Source of the DNA: Embleya sp051903075
Lineage (GTDB): Bacteria; Actinomycetota; Actinomycetes; Streptomycetales; Streptomycetaceae
Direction of reading: 5' to 3'
DNA length: 64,000 nt
Assembly: GCF_051903075.1 (NCBI RefSeq)
Contig: NZ_CP182422.1
Coordinates: 5,518,001 to 5,582,000 of the forward strand
This document shows positions 41,967 to 52,475 of this stretch, piece by piece (position 1 is the stretch's first letter; the number at the start of each line of letters is the position of its first letter). A program made the position numbers and the translations under genes. The notes below the pieces were generated by a model, which saw only the letters and a program-made list of their open reading frames with translations, was not told where the DNA came from and did no database searches.

Positions 41967-42668
41967 ATGGAGAACCAGTTGTACCTGCGTAAGCCTGCCC
42001 TTTCGGGACTGCTCGTCGCCGCGTCCGTCATCGCTCTGTCGAGCGGCTGCGGCCTGGCCGACAAGGTCAAGGGTGACGACGACAAGAAGAAGGATCCGGC
42101 CACGGCCGCGCCCCAGGCGAGTGCCGGCGGCGGTTCGACCGGCGGGGCGACCGGCGCACCCGCGACCCAGCCCGGCGGGGGCAAGGGCACCGCGCCGGCG
42201 ACGGCGCCCGGCACCACCAAGCCCGGCGGTACCGGCAACCTCGACCCCAAGGCGTTCTGCGAACTGCTCACGCCCGCCGAGCTCAAGGGTGTGCTGAACA
42301 CCGAGGTCACCCGCACCAAGAACGACGAGACGCTGCGCACCTGCCGCTACTACGGGCCCGGCGACTCCGGACTGGTGACCCTGCAGTACTTCCTGCGCAG
42401 CAGCAAGGGCGCCGACACGCCGGAGAGCGTGGTGGCCAAGAACGAGGTGTCGAAGTACGGCAAGCCGATCACCGACCTCGGCGCATTCCCCACGCTGTAC
42501 GTGCCGGGCACCGGCAGCTACCCGGCGCCCAGTGTCCCCGAGGTCTACTTCGCCAAGACGCACGGCGACGTGATCGTCGACATGCACGTGAGCCTGTCAC
42601 CCGCCGCGAAGGATCTGCCGCGCGCGCAGCACATCGCGATCGCGAAGATCATCGCCGACAAGATCTGA
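41967..42668 (+). CDS. Putative lipoprotein, DUF3558-like
   Basis: The 233-aa protein has a signal peptide ending in the lipobox LSSGC (Cys near residue 28), so it should be lipid-anchored outside the membrane. A Gly/Thr/Ala/Pro-rich linker (about 45-85) leads to a globular domain that starts FCELLTPAELKGVLNTEV and contains CRYY. That two-Cys layout is typical of DUF3558-type actinobacterial lipoproteins. ATG 41967 has a poor ribosome binding site; an in-frame TTG at 41979 preceded by GGAG is an alternative. The function is unknown. Confidence 0.8.
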   Translation: MENQLYLRKPALSGLLVAASVIALSSGCGLADKVKGDDDKKKDPATAAPQASAGGGSTGGATGAPATQPGGGKGTAPATAPGTTKPGGTGNLDPKAFCELLTPAELKGVLNTEVTRTKNDETLRTCRYYGPGDSGLVTLQYFLRSSKGADTPESVVAKNEVSKYGKPITDLGAFPTLYVPGTGSYPAPSVPEVYFAKTHGDVIVDMHVSLSPAAKDLPRAQHIAIAKIIADKI

Positions 42669-42732
42669 GCCGCCGCGCGGGGGCCGGGCCCGGCTCGGCC
42701 CCCGCGCGAACCGGGTGTTCGTCCGCCCCGGG

Positions 42733-44454
42733 TCAGCTGCCCTTGAGCTCGGGGAAGTCCTCCTCGAACCATTCCAGGGTGCCGCGCGAGGCCAGGTCCT
42801 CGTCGTGCAACTCGCGCTCTCTACCCCGCAGTTCGACCCGGCGGATCTTGCCGGAGATGGTCTTGGGCAACTCCGCGAACTCGATCCGGCGCACCCGCTT
42901 GTACGGCGAGAGCACCGCGCGCGCGTGCCGCAGGATCGACAGCGCCGTCTCCCGGGTGGGCTCGTGCCCCGGGGCGAGCACCACGTACGCCTTGGGCACC
43001 GCGAGCCGGACCGGATCGGGCGAGGGCACCACGGCGGCCTCGGCCACCGCGTCGTGCTCGATCAGTACGCTCTCCAGCTCGAACGGCGAGATGCGGTAGT
43101 CGGACGCCTTGAACACGTCGTCGGAGCGGCCCACGTAGGTGATGTAGCCGTCCGCGTCCCGGGTGCCGACGTCGCCCGTGTGGTAGAAACCGTCGCGCAT
43201 CGACTCGGCGGTGCGCTCCGGGTCGTCGAGGTAGCCGGCCATCAGACCCAGTGGGCGCGCGGCCAGTTCGAGGCAGATCTCGCCCTCGGCGCCGGTGTCG
43301 GTGACCACCTCGCCGGAGATCGGGTCGACCAGCGCCACCGTGTATCCGGGCAGCGGGCGGCCCATCGAGCCCGGACGGACCTCCTGCCCAGGCGCGTTGC
43401 CGATCTGCGCGGTGGTCTCGGTCTGCCCGAAGCCGTCGCGGATGGTCAACCCCCAGGCGGCCCGCACCTGTTCGATCACCTCGGGGTTCAGCGGCTCGCC
43501 CGCGCCGATCACCTCGCGCAACAAGGTGCGCCACGCGCCCAGGTCCTCCTGGACCAGCATCCGCCACACGGTCGGCGGCGCACAGAACGAGGTCGCCCCG
43601 CAGCGCACCATGGTGTCCAGCAACGGGCGGGCGGCGAACCGCTCCTGACGCACGATCAGGATCGTGGCACCGGCGTTCCAGGGGGCGAAGAAGTTGCTCC
43701 ACGCGTGCTTGGCCCAGCCGGGCGAGGAGATGTTCAGGTGTACGTCGCCGGGCCGCAGGCCGATCCAGTACATGGTGGACAGGTGCCCGATCGGATAGCT
43801 CGCCTGGGTGTGCCCGACGAGCTTGGGCTGCGCGGTGGTGCCGGAGGTGAAGTAGAGCAGCAGCGGGTCGCTTGCGGCGGTCGGCCCGTCGGGCGCGAAC
43901 GGGGCGTCGGATACCCGCGCGTCGTCGAACGACAGCCAGCCCTCGGTCGGCTCGCCCACCACGATCCGGGTCCACTCGCCCGGCACCTCGGCGAAGCCCG
44001 CCGTCACCGCCGACTCGGCGATCACGTGCGCGACGCCGCCCCGGGTGACCCGGTCGGTCAGGTCGACCGGCGCCAGCATCGTGGTGGCCGGGATGATCAC
44101 CGCGCCGAGCTTCATCGCGGCCAGCATCGCCTCCCACAACTCGACCCGGTTGCCGAGCACGAGCAGGATCCGGTCGCCGCGCCGCACGCCCCGCGCCCGC
44201 AACCACCCGGCGACCCGGTCGGAACGCCGGGACAACTCGGCGAAGGAGACCTTGGTGTCGGTGCCGTCCTCGGCCACGATCCACAGCGCGGTGGTGTCGT
44301 TGTCGCGCGCGATCGCGTCGAACCAGTCGAGCGCCCAGTTGAATTCGGCGGGTTCGGGGCGCGGGAAGTCCCGGCACGCGGTGGGCTGATCCTCGCGGTG
44401 TTCGAGCAGGAAGTCGCGCGCAGCGCGAAACGCCTCGGTCGCACCCGTCGTCAT
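42733..44454 (-). CDS. Acyl-CoA synthetase, AMP-binding family (medium-chain/ACSM-like)
   Basis: The 573-aa enzyme activates a carboxylic acid through an acyl-adenylate to acyl-CoA. The P-loop-like motif is YFTSGTTAQPKLVGHT (Gly usually follows TT). A4/A5 motifs read GFGQTETT, the hinge GRSDDVFKASDYRISP and the catalytic C-terminal Lys SGKIRR. HAWSNFFAPWNAG resembles medium-chain or ACSM-type ligases rather than canonical Acs. The SGKIRR Lys is the residue that Pat-type acetyltransferases modify, and one is encoded 4 kb downstream. ATG 44454 follows GGAGGAA by 8 nt. Confidence 0.9.
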   Translation of the reverse strand: MTTGATEAFRAARDFLLEHREDQPTACRDFPRPEPAEFNWALDWFDAIARDNDTTALWIVAEDGTDTKVSFAELSRRSDRVAGWLRARGVRRGDRILLVLGNRVELWEAMLAAMKLGAVIIPATTMLAPVDLTDRVTRGGVAHVIAESAVTAGFAEVPGEWTRIVVGEPTEGWLSFDDARVSDAPFAPDGPTAASDPLLLYFTSGTTAQPKLVGHTQASYPIGHLSTMYWIGLRPGDVHLNISSPGWAKHAWSNFFAPWNAGATILIVRQERFAARPLLDTMVRCGATSFCAPPTVWRMLVQEDLGAWRTLLREVIGAGEPLNPEVIEQVRAAWGLTIRDGFGQTETTAQIGNAPGQEVRPGSMGRPLPGYTVALVDPISGEVVTDTGAEGEICLELAARPLGLMAGYLDDPERTAESMRDGFYHTGDVGTRDADGYITYVGRSDDVFKASDYRISPFELESVLIEHDAVAEAAVVPSPDPVRLAVPKAYVVLAPGHEPTRETALSILRHARAVLSPYKRVRRIEFAELPKTISGKIRRVELRGRERELHDEDLASRGTLEWFEEDFPELKGS

Positions 44455-44545
44455 CGCCGAATTCCTCCGTCTGTCGTGTGGTCTCGCTGTACCGCAACAC
44501 GGCGTCGCCCGTGCAGAAACGCACCCTCGCATCACCCGTTCGAGC

Positions 44546-44580
44546 GGTCAACGACCGAGACCGGGCCATACACGTTGACC
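44546..44580. promoter_or_regulatory. Inverted repeat in divergent promoter region
   Basis: GGTCAACG (44546-44553) and CGTTGACC (44573-44580) form a perfect 8-bp inverted repeat 19 nt apart, between the divergent acyl-CoA synthetase and sugar-kinase genes. It is a candidate operator. Confidence 0.4.
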
Positions 44581-44663
44581 GTCGCGGCGGGGGCAGCCAG
44601 ACTCCCCGGGGACACGGAACGAAGCGCACAAAGATGATCTTGATCTGACATTCGGGACCGTAA

Positions 44664-45965
44664 TTGACAGACAGTACGGCGCGATCCGGCCCACGCGTGC
44701 TTGTCCTGGCCGACGACCTCACCGGCGCCAACGCCACCGCGGTGCGCTTCGCCCGGCGCGGGATGCGCACACTCGTCACCGGCGGGCCGCCGCGCACGTG
44801 CGTCAGCGCCCCCGACGTGCTCGTGCTCGATTTGGCCACCCGGCACCTGCCCGGCGTCCAGGCCGCGCGCCGGGTCGTCGCGGGCGCCTCGGTGTTCCCG
44901 GACACCCCGCTGGTGGCCAAGCGGGTGGACAGCACGCTGCGCGGCAACCCGGGCGCGGAGACCGCCGCTCTGCTGCACGTGCTGGACGCCCGCCCGGGGC
45001 CGCCGGTGCGGGCGCTGGTGGTGCCGGCCCATCCCGAGGCCGGCCGGACCACCGAGGGCGGCGTGCACCGCGTACACGGCGTGCCGATCGCGGACAGCGA
45101 GGCGGCCCGCGACCCGTTTCACCCGGTCAGGTCCTCCTGCGTGCTCGGTACGTTCGCCACGAGCGAGCACACCGTCGCGCACATCCCGCTCGACGTGGTG
45201 CGCGGCGATCGGCCGGCGCTGGCCCGTGCCCTGGGCGATCCGGGCGCGCGGATGCTGGTCTGCGACGCGATCACCGACGCCGACGTGGAGACCCTCGCGC
45301 TGGCCGCCGCGACCCACGCCCTGGAGGGGGATCTGCGCTGGTTGCCGGTCGACCCCGGACCGTTCGGCGCGGCCCTGGCCGGCGCGCTGGGCACGGTGCC
45401 CAGCGGCCGCCCGGTGCTCGGCGTGGCCGGCAGCCTGAGCCGGCTCAGCCGGGAGCAGATCGCGCAGACCCAGCGCTGCCTGGACGCGCGCTGGCTGGAC
45501 GTGGGCGACGCGCCGGACCCGATTCGGCTCGCCGCCGACCTGGTCGCGCTGGCCCGCACCGGCGCCGCGCTGGCCGGGATCCGCACCCGCATACCCGATC
45601 GGGTCGACCCGGTGATCGCCGCCCGCCTGCCGGTGCTGCTCGGCGAGGCGGTCAAACGCGCGCTGGCCGCCGCGCCGTTCGCGGGCGTGTACGCCACCGG
45701 CGGGGACATCGCGGGGGCGGTGTGCACGGCGCTCGGCGCCGACGGGCTGGCGGTGGAGACCGAGGTCCAGCCCCTGGTGGTGGCCGGCCGCCTGGTCGGC
45801 GGGGCGCACGACGGATTGCCGTTCGCGGCCAAGGGCGGCCTGGTCGGCGACGCGCACGCGGCGGTGGCGTGCGCGCTGCACCTGCGGATGAGTTCCACCA
45901 TCACGGCGACGCCGTCGCCGATGCCGATCACGACCGGGGAGAGCGACGATGGACCACGCCGGTAA
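44664..45965 (+). CDS. Four-carbon acid sugar kinase family protein (DUF1537)
   Basis: The 433-aa protein matches the DUF1537 kinases that phosphorylate D-threonate, D-erythronate or similar acids. Segments include VLADDLTGANATAVRFARRG at the N terminus, KRVDSTLRGNPGAE, VVPAHPEAGRTT, and the C-terminal nucleotide part with ATGGDIAGAVCTALGA and KGGLVGD. The family partner is a PdxA-like dehydrogenase, and that gene overlaps its 3' end by 17 bp. The start is uncertain: TTG 44664 gives a natural N terminus, GTG 44697 is possible. Confidence 0.85.
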   Translation: MTDSTARSGPRVLVLADDLTGANATAVRFARRGMRTLVTGGPPRTCVSAPDVLVLDLATRHLPGVQAARRVVAGASVFPDTPLVAKRVDSTLRGNPGAETAALLHVLDARPGPPVRALVVPAHPEAGRTTEGGVHRVHGVPIADSEAARDPFHPVRSSCVLGTFATSEHTVAHIPLDVVRGDRPALARALGDPGARMLVCDAITDADVETLALAAATHALEGDLRWLPVDPGPFGAALAGALGTVPSGRPVLGVAGSLSRLSREQIAQTQRCLDARWLDVGDAPDPIRLAADLVALARTGAALAGIRTRIPDRVDPVIAARLPVLLGEAVKRALAAAPFAGVYATGGDIAGAVCTALGADGLAVETEVQPLVVAGRLVGGAHDGLPFAAKGGLVGDAHAAVACALHLRMSSTITATPSPMPITTGESDDGPRR

Positions 45966-45990
45966 CCCGATGGACCACGCCGGCGACCCG
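45949..45990 (+). repeat. Tandem 21-bp duplication carrying two start codons
   Basis: Two 21-bp units (ATGGACCACGCCGG followed by yrACCCG), differing at two positions, stand head to tail at the beginning of the pdxA-like gene. They encode MDHAGNP-MDHAGDP. Either ATG could start translation. Confidence 0.85.
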
Positions 45991-47046
45991 CCGCCCGTGG
46001 TGGCGCTCACCCTCGGCGATCCGGCCGGGATCGGCCCGGAGATCGTCGCCCGCACCCTGGCCGACCCGGGCCTGCCGCACATCGCCCGGTGTGTCGCGGT
46101 CGGCGACGCGGCGGCGCTGCGGCGCGGTGCCCGGGCCTGCGGCCTGGAGATGAAGGTGCGCTCGATCGACACGGCCGGGATCGGGACGCGGCCGGAGCCG
46201 GAGCCCGGGGTGGTCGACATCCTGGACACCGCGACCGTGACCGACGCGGAGATCGCCGACACGATGCCGTGGGGCCGGGTCGGCGCACCCGCCGGCGCCT
46301 CCGCGCTCGCCGCGATCCGGCTCGCGGTCCGGGCCGCCGAGGCCGGCGCGGTCGACGCGATCGCGACCGCCCCGATCAACAAGGAATCGATCTGGGCGGC
46401 GGGCGCCGGGCAGTTGGGCCACACCGAGCTGCTCGGCGAACTCACCGGCGCCGCCCATCCCGACACCATGTTCGTGGTCGGCGGCCTGAAGATCTTCTTC
46501 ACCACCCGACACGCCTCGCTGCGCACCGCGCTCGACCTGCTCACCACCGAGCGGGTGGACGCGGCGATCACGGCCGCGCACCAGGCGTTGCGGGTGTTCG
46601 GCGACGAGCCGGACCCGGTGCTCGCGGTGGCGGCGGTCAATCCGCACGGCGGTGAGGGCGGCGCGTTCGGCGACGAGGAGATCGAGGTGCTGGCGCCCGC
46701 CGTGGCCCGGGCCCGGGACCGCGGCCTGGCCGTGGTCGGCCCCATCCCCGCCGACTCGGTCTTCCACCAGGGGCTGCGCGGGCGCTGGGCGGGGGTGTTG
46801 TCGCACTTCCACGACCAGGGCCACATCGCGGCCAAGACCTTCGACTTCGACGGCACCGTCTCGGTCACCGTCGGGCTGCCGATCCTGCGCACCTCGGTGG
46901 ACCACGGCACCGCGTTCGACATCGCGGGCACCGGCGTCGCCGAATACGCGTCGATGCGCGAGGCGGTGCGCACGGCGGCGCGGTTCGCGCCCGCGGTGCC
47001 GCGCCTGCGGGCGACCTGGCCCCGGATGGTCGACCCGGCCGGGTGA
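45949..47046 (+). CDS. pdxA2: PdxA-family dehydrogenase (PdxA2, four-carbon acid-sugar phosphate type)
   Basis: The 365-aa enzyme belongs to the 4-hydroxythreonine-4-phosphate dehydrogenase family. Motifs are LTLGDPAGIGPEI, ATAPINKESI, GHTELLGELTG, VAAVNPHGGEGGAFGDEE and SHFHDQGHIAAK, with His and Asp metal ligands. Next to a DUF1537 kinase it is most likely PdxA2/DtnA-like, which oxidises and decarboxylates the 4-phosphate of D-threonate or D-erythronate to dihydroxyacetone phosphate. Vitamin B6 synthesis is less likely, because actinomycetes normally use the PdxS/PdxT route. The start ATG 45949 follows GGGGAGAG. Confidence 0.88.
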   Translation: MDHAGNPMDHAGDPPPVVALTLGDPAGIGPEIVARTLADPGLPHIARCVAVGDAAALRRGARACGLEMKVRSIDTAGIGTRPEPEPGVVDILDTATVTDAEIADTMPWGRVGAPAGASALAAIRLAVRAAEAGAVDAIATAPINKESIWAAGAGQLGHTELLGELTGAAHPDTMFVVGGLKIFFTTRHASLRTALDLLTTERVDAAITAAHQALRVFGDEPDPVLAVAAVNPHGGEGGAFGDEEIEVLAPAVARARDRGLAVVGPIPADSVFHQGLRGRWAGVLSHFHDQGHIAAKTFDFDGTVSVTVGLPILRTSVDHGTAFDIAGTGVAEYASMREAVRTAARFAPAVPRLRATWPRMVDPAG

Positions 47047-47093
47047 CGAACGTACCCGGCACGCCGTCCGGTGACGATCGACCCCGGGCACGG

Positions 47094-48005
47094 TCAGGTG
47101 ATGGTCAACGCCCTCGCGATCCGCGCGGCCAGGTCGGCGTTGCCCAGGATCAGCGCGATGTTGGCGGCCAGACTCGCGCCGCGGGTCTCCCGGTGGAAGA
47201 ACTCCAGCAGGAACGGGGTGACCGCCTTGCCGCGCACCCCGCTGTCCGCCAGCGCGGCCAGCGCCCGCTCCAGCACCCGATCGTGCAGGTCCGGATCCAT
47301 CTGATCGCCCCGGGGCACCGGATTGGCCACCACCACGGCGGTACGACCCAACCCCAGCGCCTCGTGCGCGCGCACCACGTCGGCCACCTCGTCGGCGGTG
47401 TCCACCCGCCACTCCAGGCGATGGCCGGAGTCGGCCAGATAGAACCCGGGGAAGGCGTGCGTACCGAAGCCGAGCACGGTGACGTTGAGCGATTCCAACC
47501 GCTCCAGCGTCGCGCCCACGTCCAGGATCGACTTGACCCCCGAACACACCACGGTCAGCCCGCACCCGGTCAGCGCGATCAGGTCGGCCGACTCGTCCCA
47601 GCTGTCCCGGGCCTGGCGATGCACCCCGCCCAGGCCGCCGGTGGCGAAGACCCGGATCCCGGCCTGATGCGCCAGATGCGCGGTCGCCCCCACGGTGGTC
47701 GCGGCGTGCCCGCCCCGCGCGGTGACCGGCGCCAGATCGCGGATCCCGGCCTTGAGCACCTCCCGGGAGCCGGCCACGAATTCGAGCGTCTCGGCGTCCA
47801 GACCGATCGACGGGCGCCCGTGCACGACCGCGATCGTCGCCGGTACCGCGCCCGCGGCCCGGACCCGCCCCTCGATCTCCCGCGCGATCCGCAGATTGTC
47901 CGGCCGCGGCAGCCCGTGCGCGATGATCGTGCTCTCCAGCGCGACCACCGGCCGGCCCGCGGCCAGCGCGTCGGCGACCTCCGGCAGAATCCGCAAGCCG
48001 TTCAC
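47094..48005 (-). CDS. psuG: Pseudouridine-5'-phosphate glycosidase
   Basis: PsuG splits pseudouridine 5'-phosphate into uracil and ribose 5-phosphate. Family motifs are intact: VALESTIIAHGLPRP (catalytic Glu24), GATTVGATAHLA, FATGGLGGVHR, VVCSGVKSILD (catalytic Lys) and the late ANPVPRGDQMD. GTG 48005 is chosen because it gives 303 aa, matching the family, and TAGCGT lies 7 nt upstream. An ATG at 48104 would add 33 atypical residues. The usual kinase partner PsuK is not seen nearby. It converges on the pdxA2 gene. Confidence 0.93.
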   Translation of the reverse strand: MNGLRILPEVADALAAGRPVVALESTIIAHGLPRPDNLRIAREIEGRVRAAGAVPATIAVVHGRPSIGLDAETLEFVAGSREVLKAGIRDLAPVTARGGHAATTVGATAHLAHQAGIRVFATGGLGGVHRQARDSWDESADLIALTGCGLTVVCSGVKSILDVGATLERLESLNVTVLGFGTHAFPGFYLADSGHRLEWRVDTADEVADVVRAHEALGLGRTAVVVANPVPRGDQMDPDLHDRVLERALAALADSGVRGKAVTPFLLEFFHRETRGASLAANIALILGNADLAARIARALTIT

Positions 48006-48012
48006 CGGAAGG

Positions 48013-48018
48013 ACGCTA
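48013..48018 (-). promoter_or_regulatory. -10-like hexamer of psuG
   Basis: TAGCGT on the reverse strand, 7 nt before GTG 48005. Confidence 0.4.
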
Positions 48019-48134
48019 CCGGGCGCGAGCGGCAGCGGGGTGGCATACGCGCCGGGACGTGCCGGCTCGGCCTCACCCCGACGCTCGGATACTCCGATGA
48101 TCATGGCAATTCACCGTTCCACCCCGACGCGGGG

Positions 48135-48473
48135 TCAGCGCCGGGGCTGGTACAGCACGGCCGCCCAGCCGTCCGGGCCGCTCACCCGGACGCGCACCTC
48201 GTGCGGCCCCTCGACCGGCTCGCCCACCGTGAACCCGCCCTCGCGCAGCGGCGCGAGCGCCGCCTCCAGGTCGGCGACCTTGACCATCACCGAGGCCGCG
48301 TCGCCCTCGCGGTCGGTACCCGCCAGCGCCAGCCGGCCGCCGGCCACGTCGAACTGCGCCCAGCGCTCCCCGTCGACGAAGGTCGGTTCGGCCCCGAGCA
48401 CGGCGGTCATGAACCGCACCGCGGCGGCCATGTCGGCGACGGGGAAAGCGGCGGACAGGCCCTGAGCGGACAT
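48135..48473 (-). CDS. VOC/glyoxalase superfamily protein
   Basis: The 112-aa protein is a single VOC module with the paired beta-alpha-beta-beta-beta pattern (AAFPVADMAAAVRFMTAVLGAEPTFVDG, WAQFDVAGGRLALAG, VMVKVADLEAALAPLREGG, VRVRVSGPDGWAAVLYQ). Metal-binding residues of true glyoxalase I are not clearly present. It may act as a small-molecule binding or resistance-type protein, or a dimeric enzyme of unknown substrate. AGGAGG precedes ATG 48473. Confidence 0.82.
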   Translation of the reverse strand: MSAQGLSAAFPVADMAAAVRFMTAVLGAEPTFVDGERWAQFDVAGGRLALAGTDREGDAASVMVKVADLEAALAPLREGGFTVGEPVEGPHEVRVRVSGPDGWAAVLYQPRR

Positions 48474-48583
48474 GGGTTGCCTCCTGGAGTGAGACCGGGA
48501 ACGGTATCTGATGGTCTATCAGGCGTGCCGGACACCAACCGAGTCGGGGCGCCTGGAATCCGCCGGCGGCACGACACAGGGGT

Positions 48584-48589
48584 TAGCCT
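48584..48589 (+). promoter_or_regulatory. -10-like hexamer of the Pat gene
   Basis: TAGCCT lies 7 nt before GTG 48597, with no ribosome binding site between. Confidence 0.45.
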
Positions 48590-48596
48590 CGCAAAC

Positions 48597-51329
<2,733 letters not shown>

Positions 51330-51370
51330 CGCCCGGAGTCCGCGAACCCCTCGACGTCGCCCGGACATGT

Positions 51371-51432
51371 GGAACCGCCGCCGTACTCACATGCCACCCC
51401 GAGCTGTGGCACCTACGTACGGCGGCGGCTCC
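51371..51432 (+). terminator. Nested stem-loop downstream of the Pat gene
   Basis: Outer arms at 51371-51386 and 51417-51432 match over 16 bp with one mismatch (core CCGCCGCCGTAC). An inner hairpin TGCCAC (51392-51397) / GTGGCA (51406-51411) lies in the loop. It begins 42 bases after the stop and may be a terminator or a structured RNA. Confidence 0.6.
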
Positions 51433-51887
51433 GGGCCGGATCAGCTCTGCGGCATGCCCCTCCGCGCCTACCCTCCACATGGCTGCGCATTTCATGCCGT
51501 TCACGCTGTCCGGACCGAGCCGCCCCGCGCCGGTCGTTTCCCCGAGTGTCCCCGGCGATGAGGCGGTGTCACTCGTCCCCCCGCCCGGGGGCACGAGTGT
51601 CGCGAGAGATCCGCCGGTGCCACCGTCTGCACGGCGCGTCCCTGTTGCCCCGGCCGGGTCTCTCGAGAGATCAGTCAACCCCGCCGAGCCGTCGAACGGG
51701 AGGGCGCACGAAAGGCGCACGGTGGCGATCCGTAGAGGGCGCCCCAACGGTGCGCATCCACCTCACCCGTTCGGTCCTGTCATTACGTCGACAAACCGTC
51801 ACCATTCGGCAACGGCCGGTATCCGACCCGATCTTCGGACGAGGCGGATGGCGCACGGGTGCCCTCGGAGGTGCCAGGATGGGGGGT
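51433..51887. other. Intergenic region upstream of DUF5998 gene
   Basis: No gene is supportable. It contains a hairpin CACTCGT...ACGAGTG with inner C/G-runs (51570-51599) and a 12-bp palindrome TCTCTCGAGAGA (51659-51670). A related GCGAGAGATCC element is at about 51602. CAGGAT at 51875-51880 lies 7 nt before ATG 51888, and the intervening GGGGGG may serve as a ribosome binding site. Confidence 0.45.
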
Positions 51888-52475
51888 ATGGCTAAGACCA
51901 CCACCTCGACCCAGGGGCTGCGCACGGCCATCGAGCGCAGCGGTTACTACCCGAGCCTCGTTGCCGACGCGGTCGAGTCCACGATCGGCACCGAGCCGGT
52001 CGACGCTTTCCTGGTGCACCAGGAGACCACGTTCGATTCCAATGAGGTCCGCCGCCACATCACCGTTCTGGTGCTCACGCCAGGCCGATTCCTGGTCAGC
52101 CACACCGACGAACACGCACCCGACGACACCTCGCCCACGCCCTACGCGACCACGTCCACCGAGACCGTGCGGATCGACCGACTCGAGTCGGTCGTGGTCA
52201 GTCGGGTCGTGGGCAACCCCGCCGAATACGTTCCGGGGGCCCCGCCGCGCGAAGCCGTGCTCACCATCGGCTGGGGCGCGGTCGGCCGCATCGACCTGGA
52301 ACCGGCCGGATGCGCCGACCCGAACTGTGAGGTCGACCACGGCTACACCGGCTCGTTGACCGCCGACGACCTGTCGCTGCGGGTGAGCGAGGCCGCCGAC
52401 GGCCCCGAGGCGGTGGAGCGCACGCTCACCTTCGCCCGCGCGCTGTCCGAGGCCGTGGCCGGCATCAACCAGTGA
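51888..52475 (+). CDS. DUF5998 family protein
   Basis: The 195-aa protein matches DUF5998, an actinobacterial family of unknown function: GLRTAIERSGYYPSLVADAVE, then HQETTFDSNEVRRHITVLVLTPGRFLVSHTDEH, and a CADPNCEVDHGYTG motif with paired Cys and a His that could bind metal. It looks soluble. ATG 51888 is used; GTG of the next gene overlaps its TGA (GTGA at 52472-52475), so it is co-translated with the phosphodiesterase-like gene. Confidence 0.85.
   Translation: MAKTTTSTQGLRTAIERSGYYPSLVADAVESTIGTEPVDAFLVHQETTFDSNEVRRHITVLVLTPGRFLVSHTDEHAPDDTSPTPYATTSTETVRIDRLESVVVSRVVGNPAEYVPGAPPREAVLTIGWGAVGRIDLEPAGCADPNCEVDHGYTGSLTADDLSLRVSEAADGPEAVERTLTFARALSEAVAGINQ

Noticed and set aside
47043..48596. 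N-terminal extension of the Pat gene to 47043
   Set aside because: It runs antisense through psuG and the VOC gene with a His/Gln/Arg-rich composition. The conserved protein starts at GTG 48597, which has its own -10 box.
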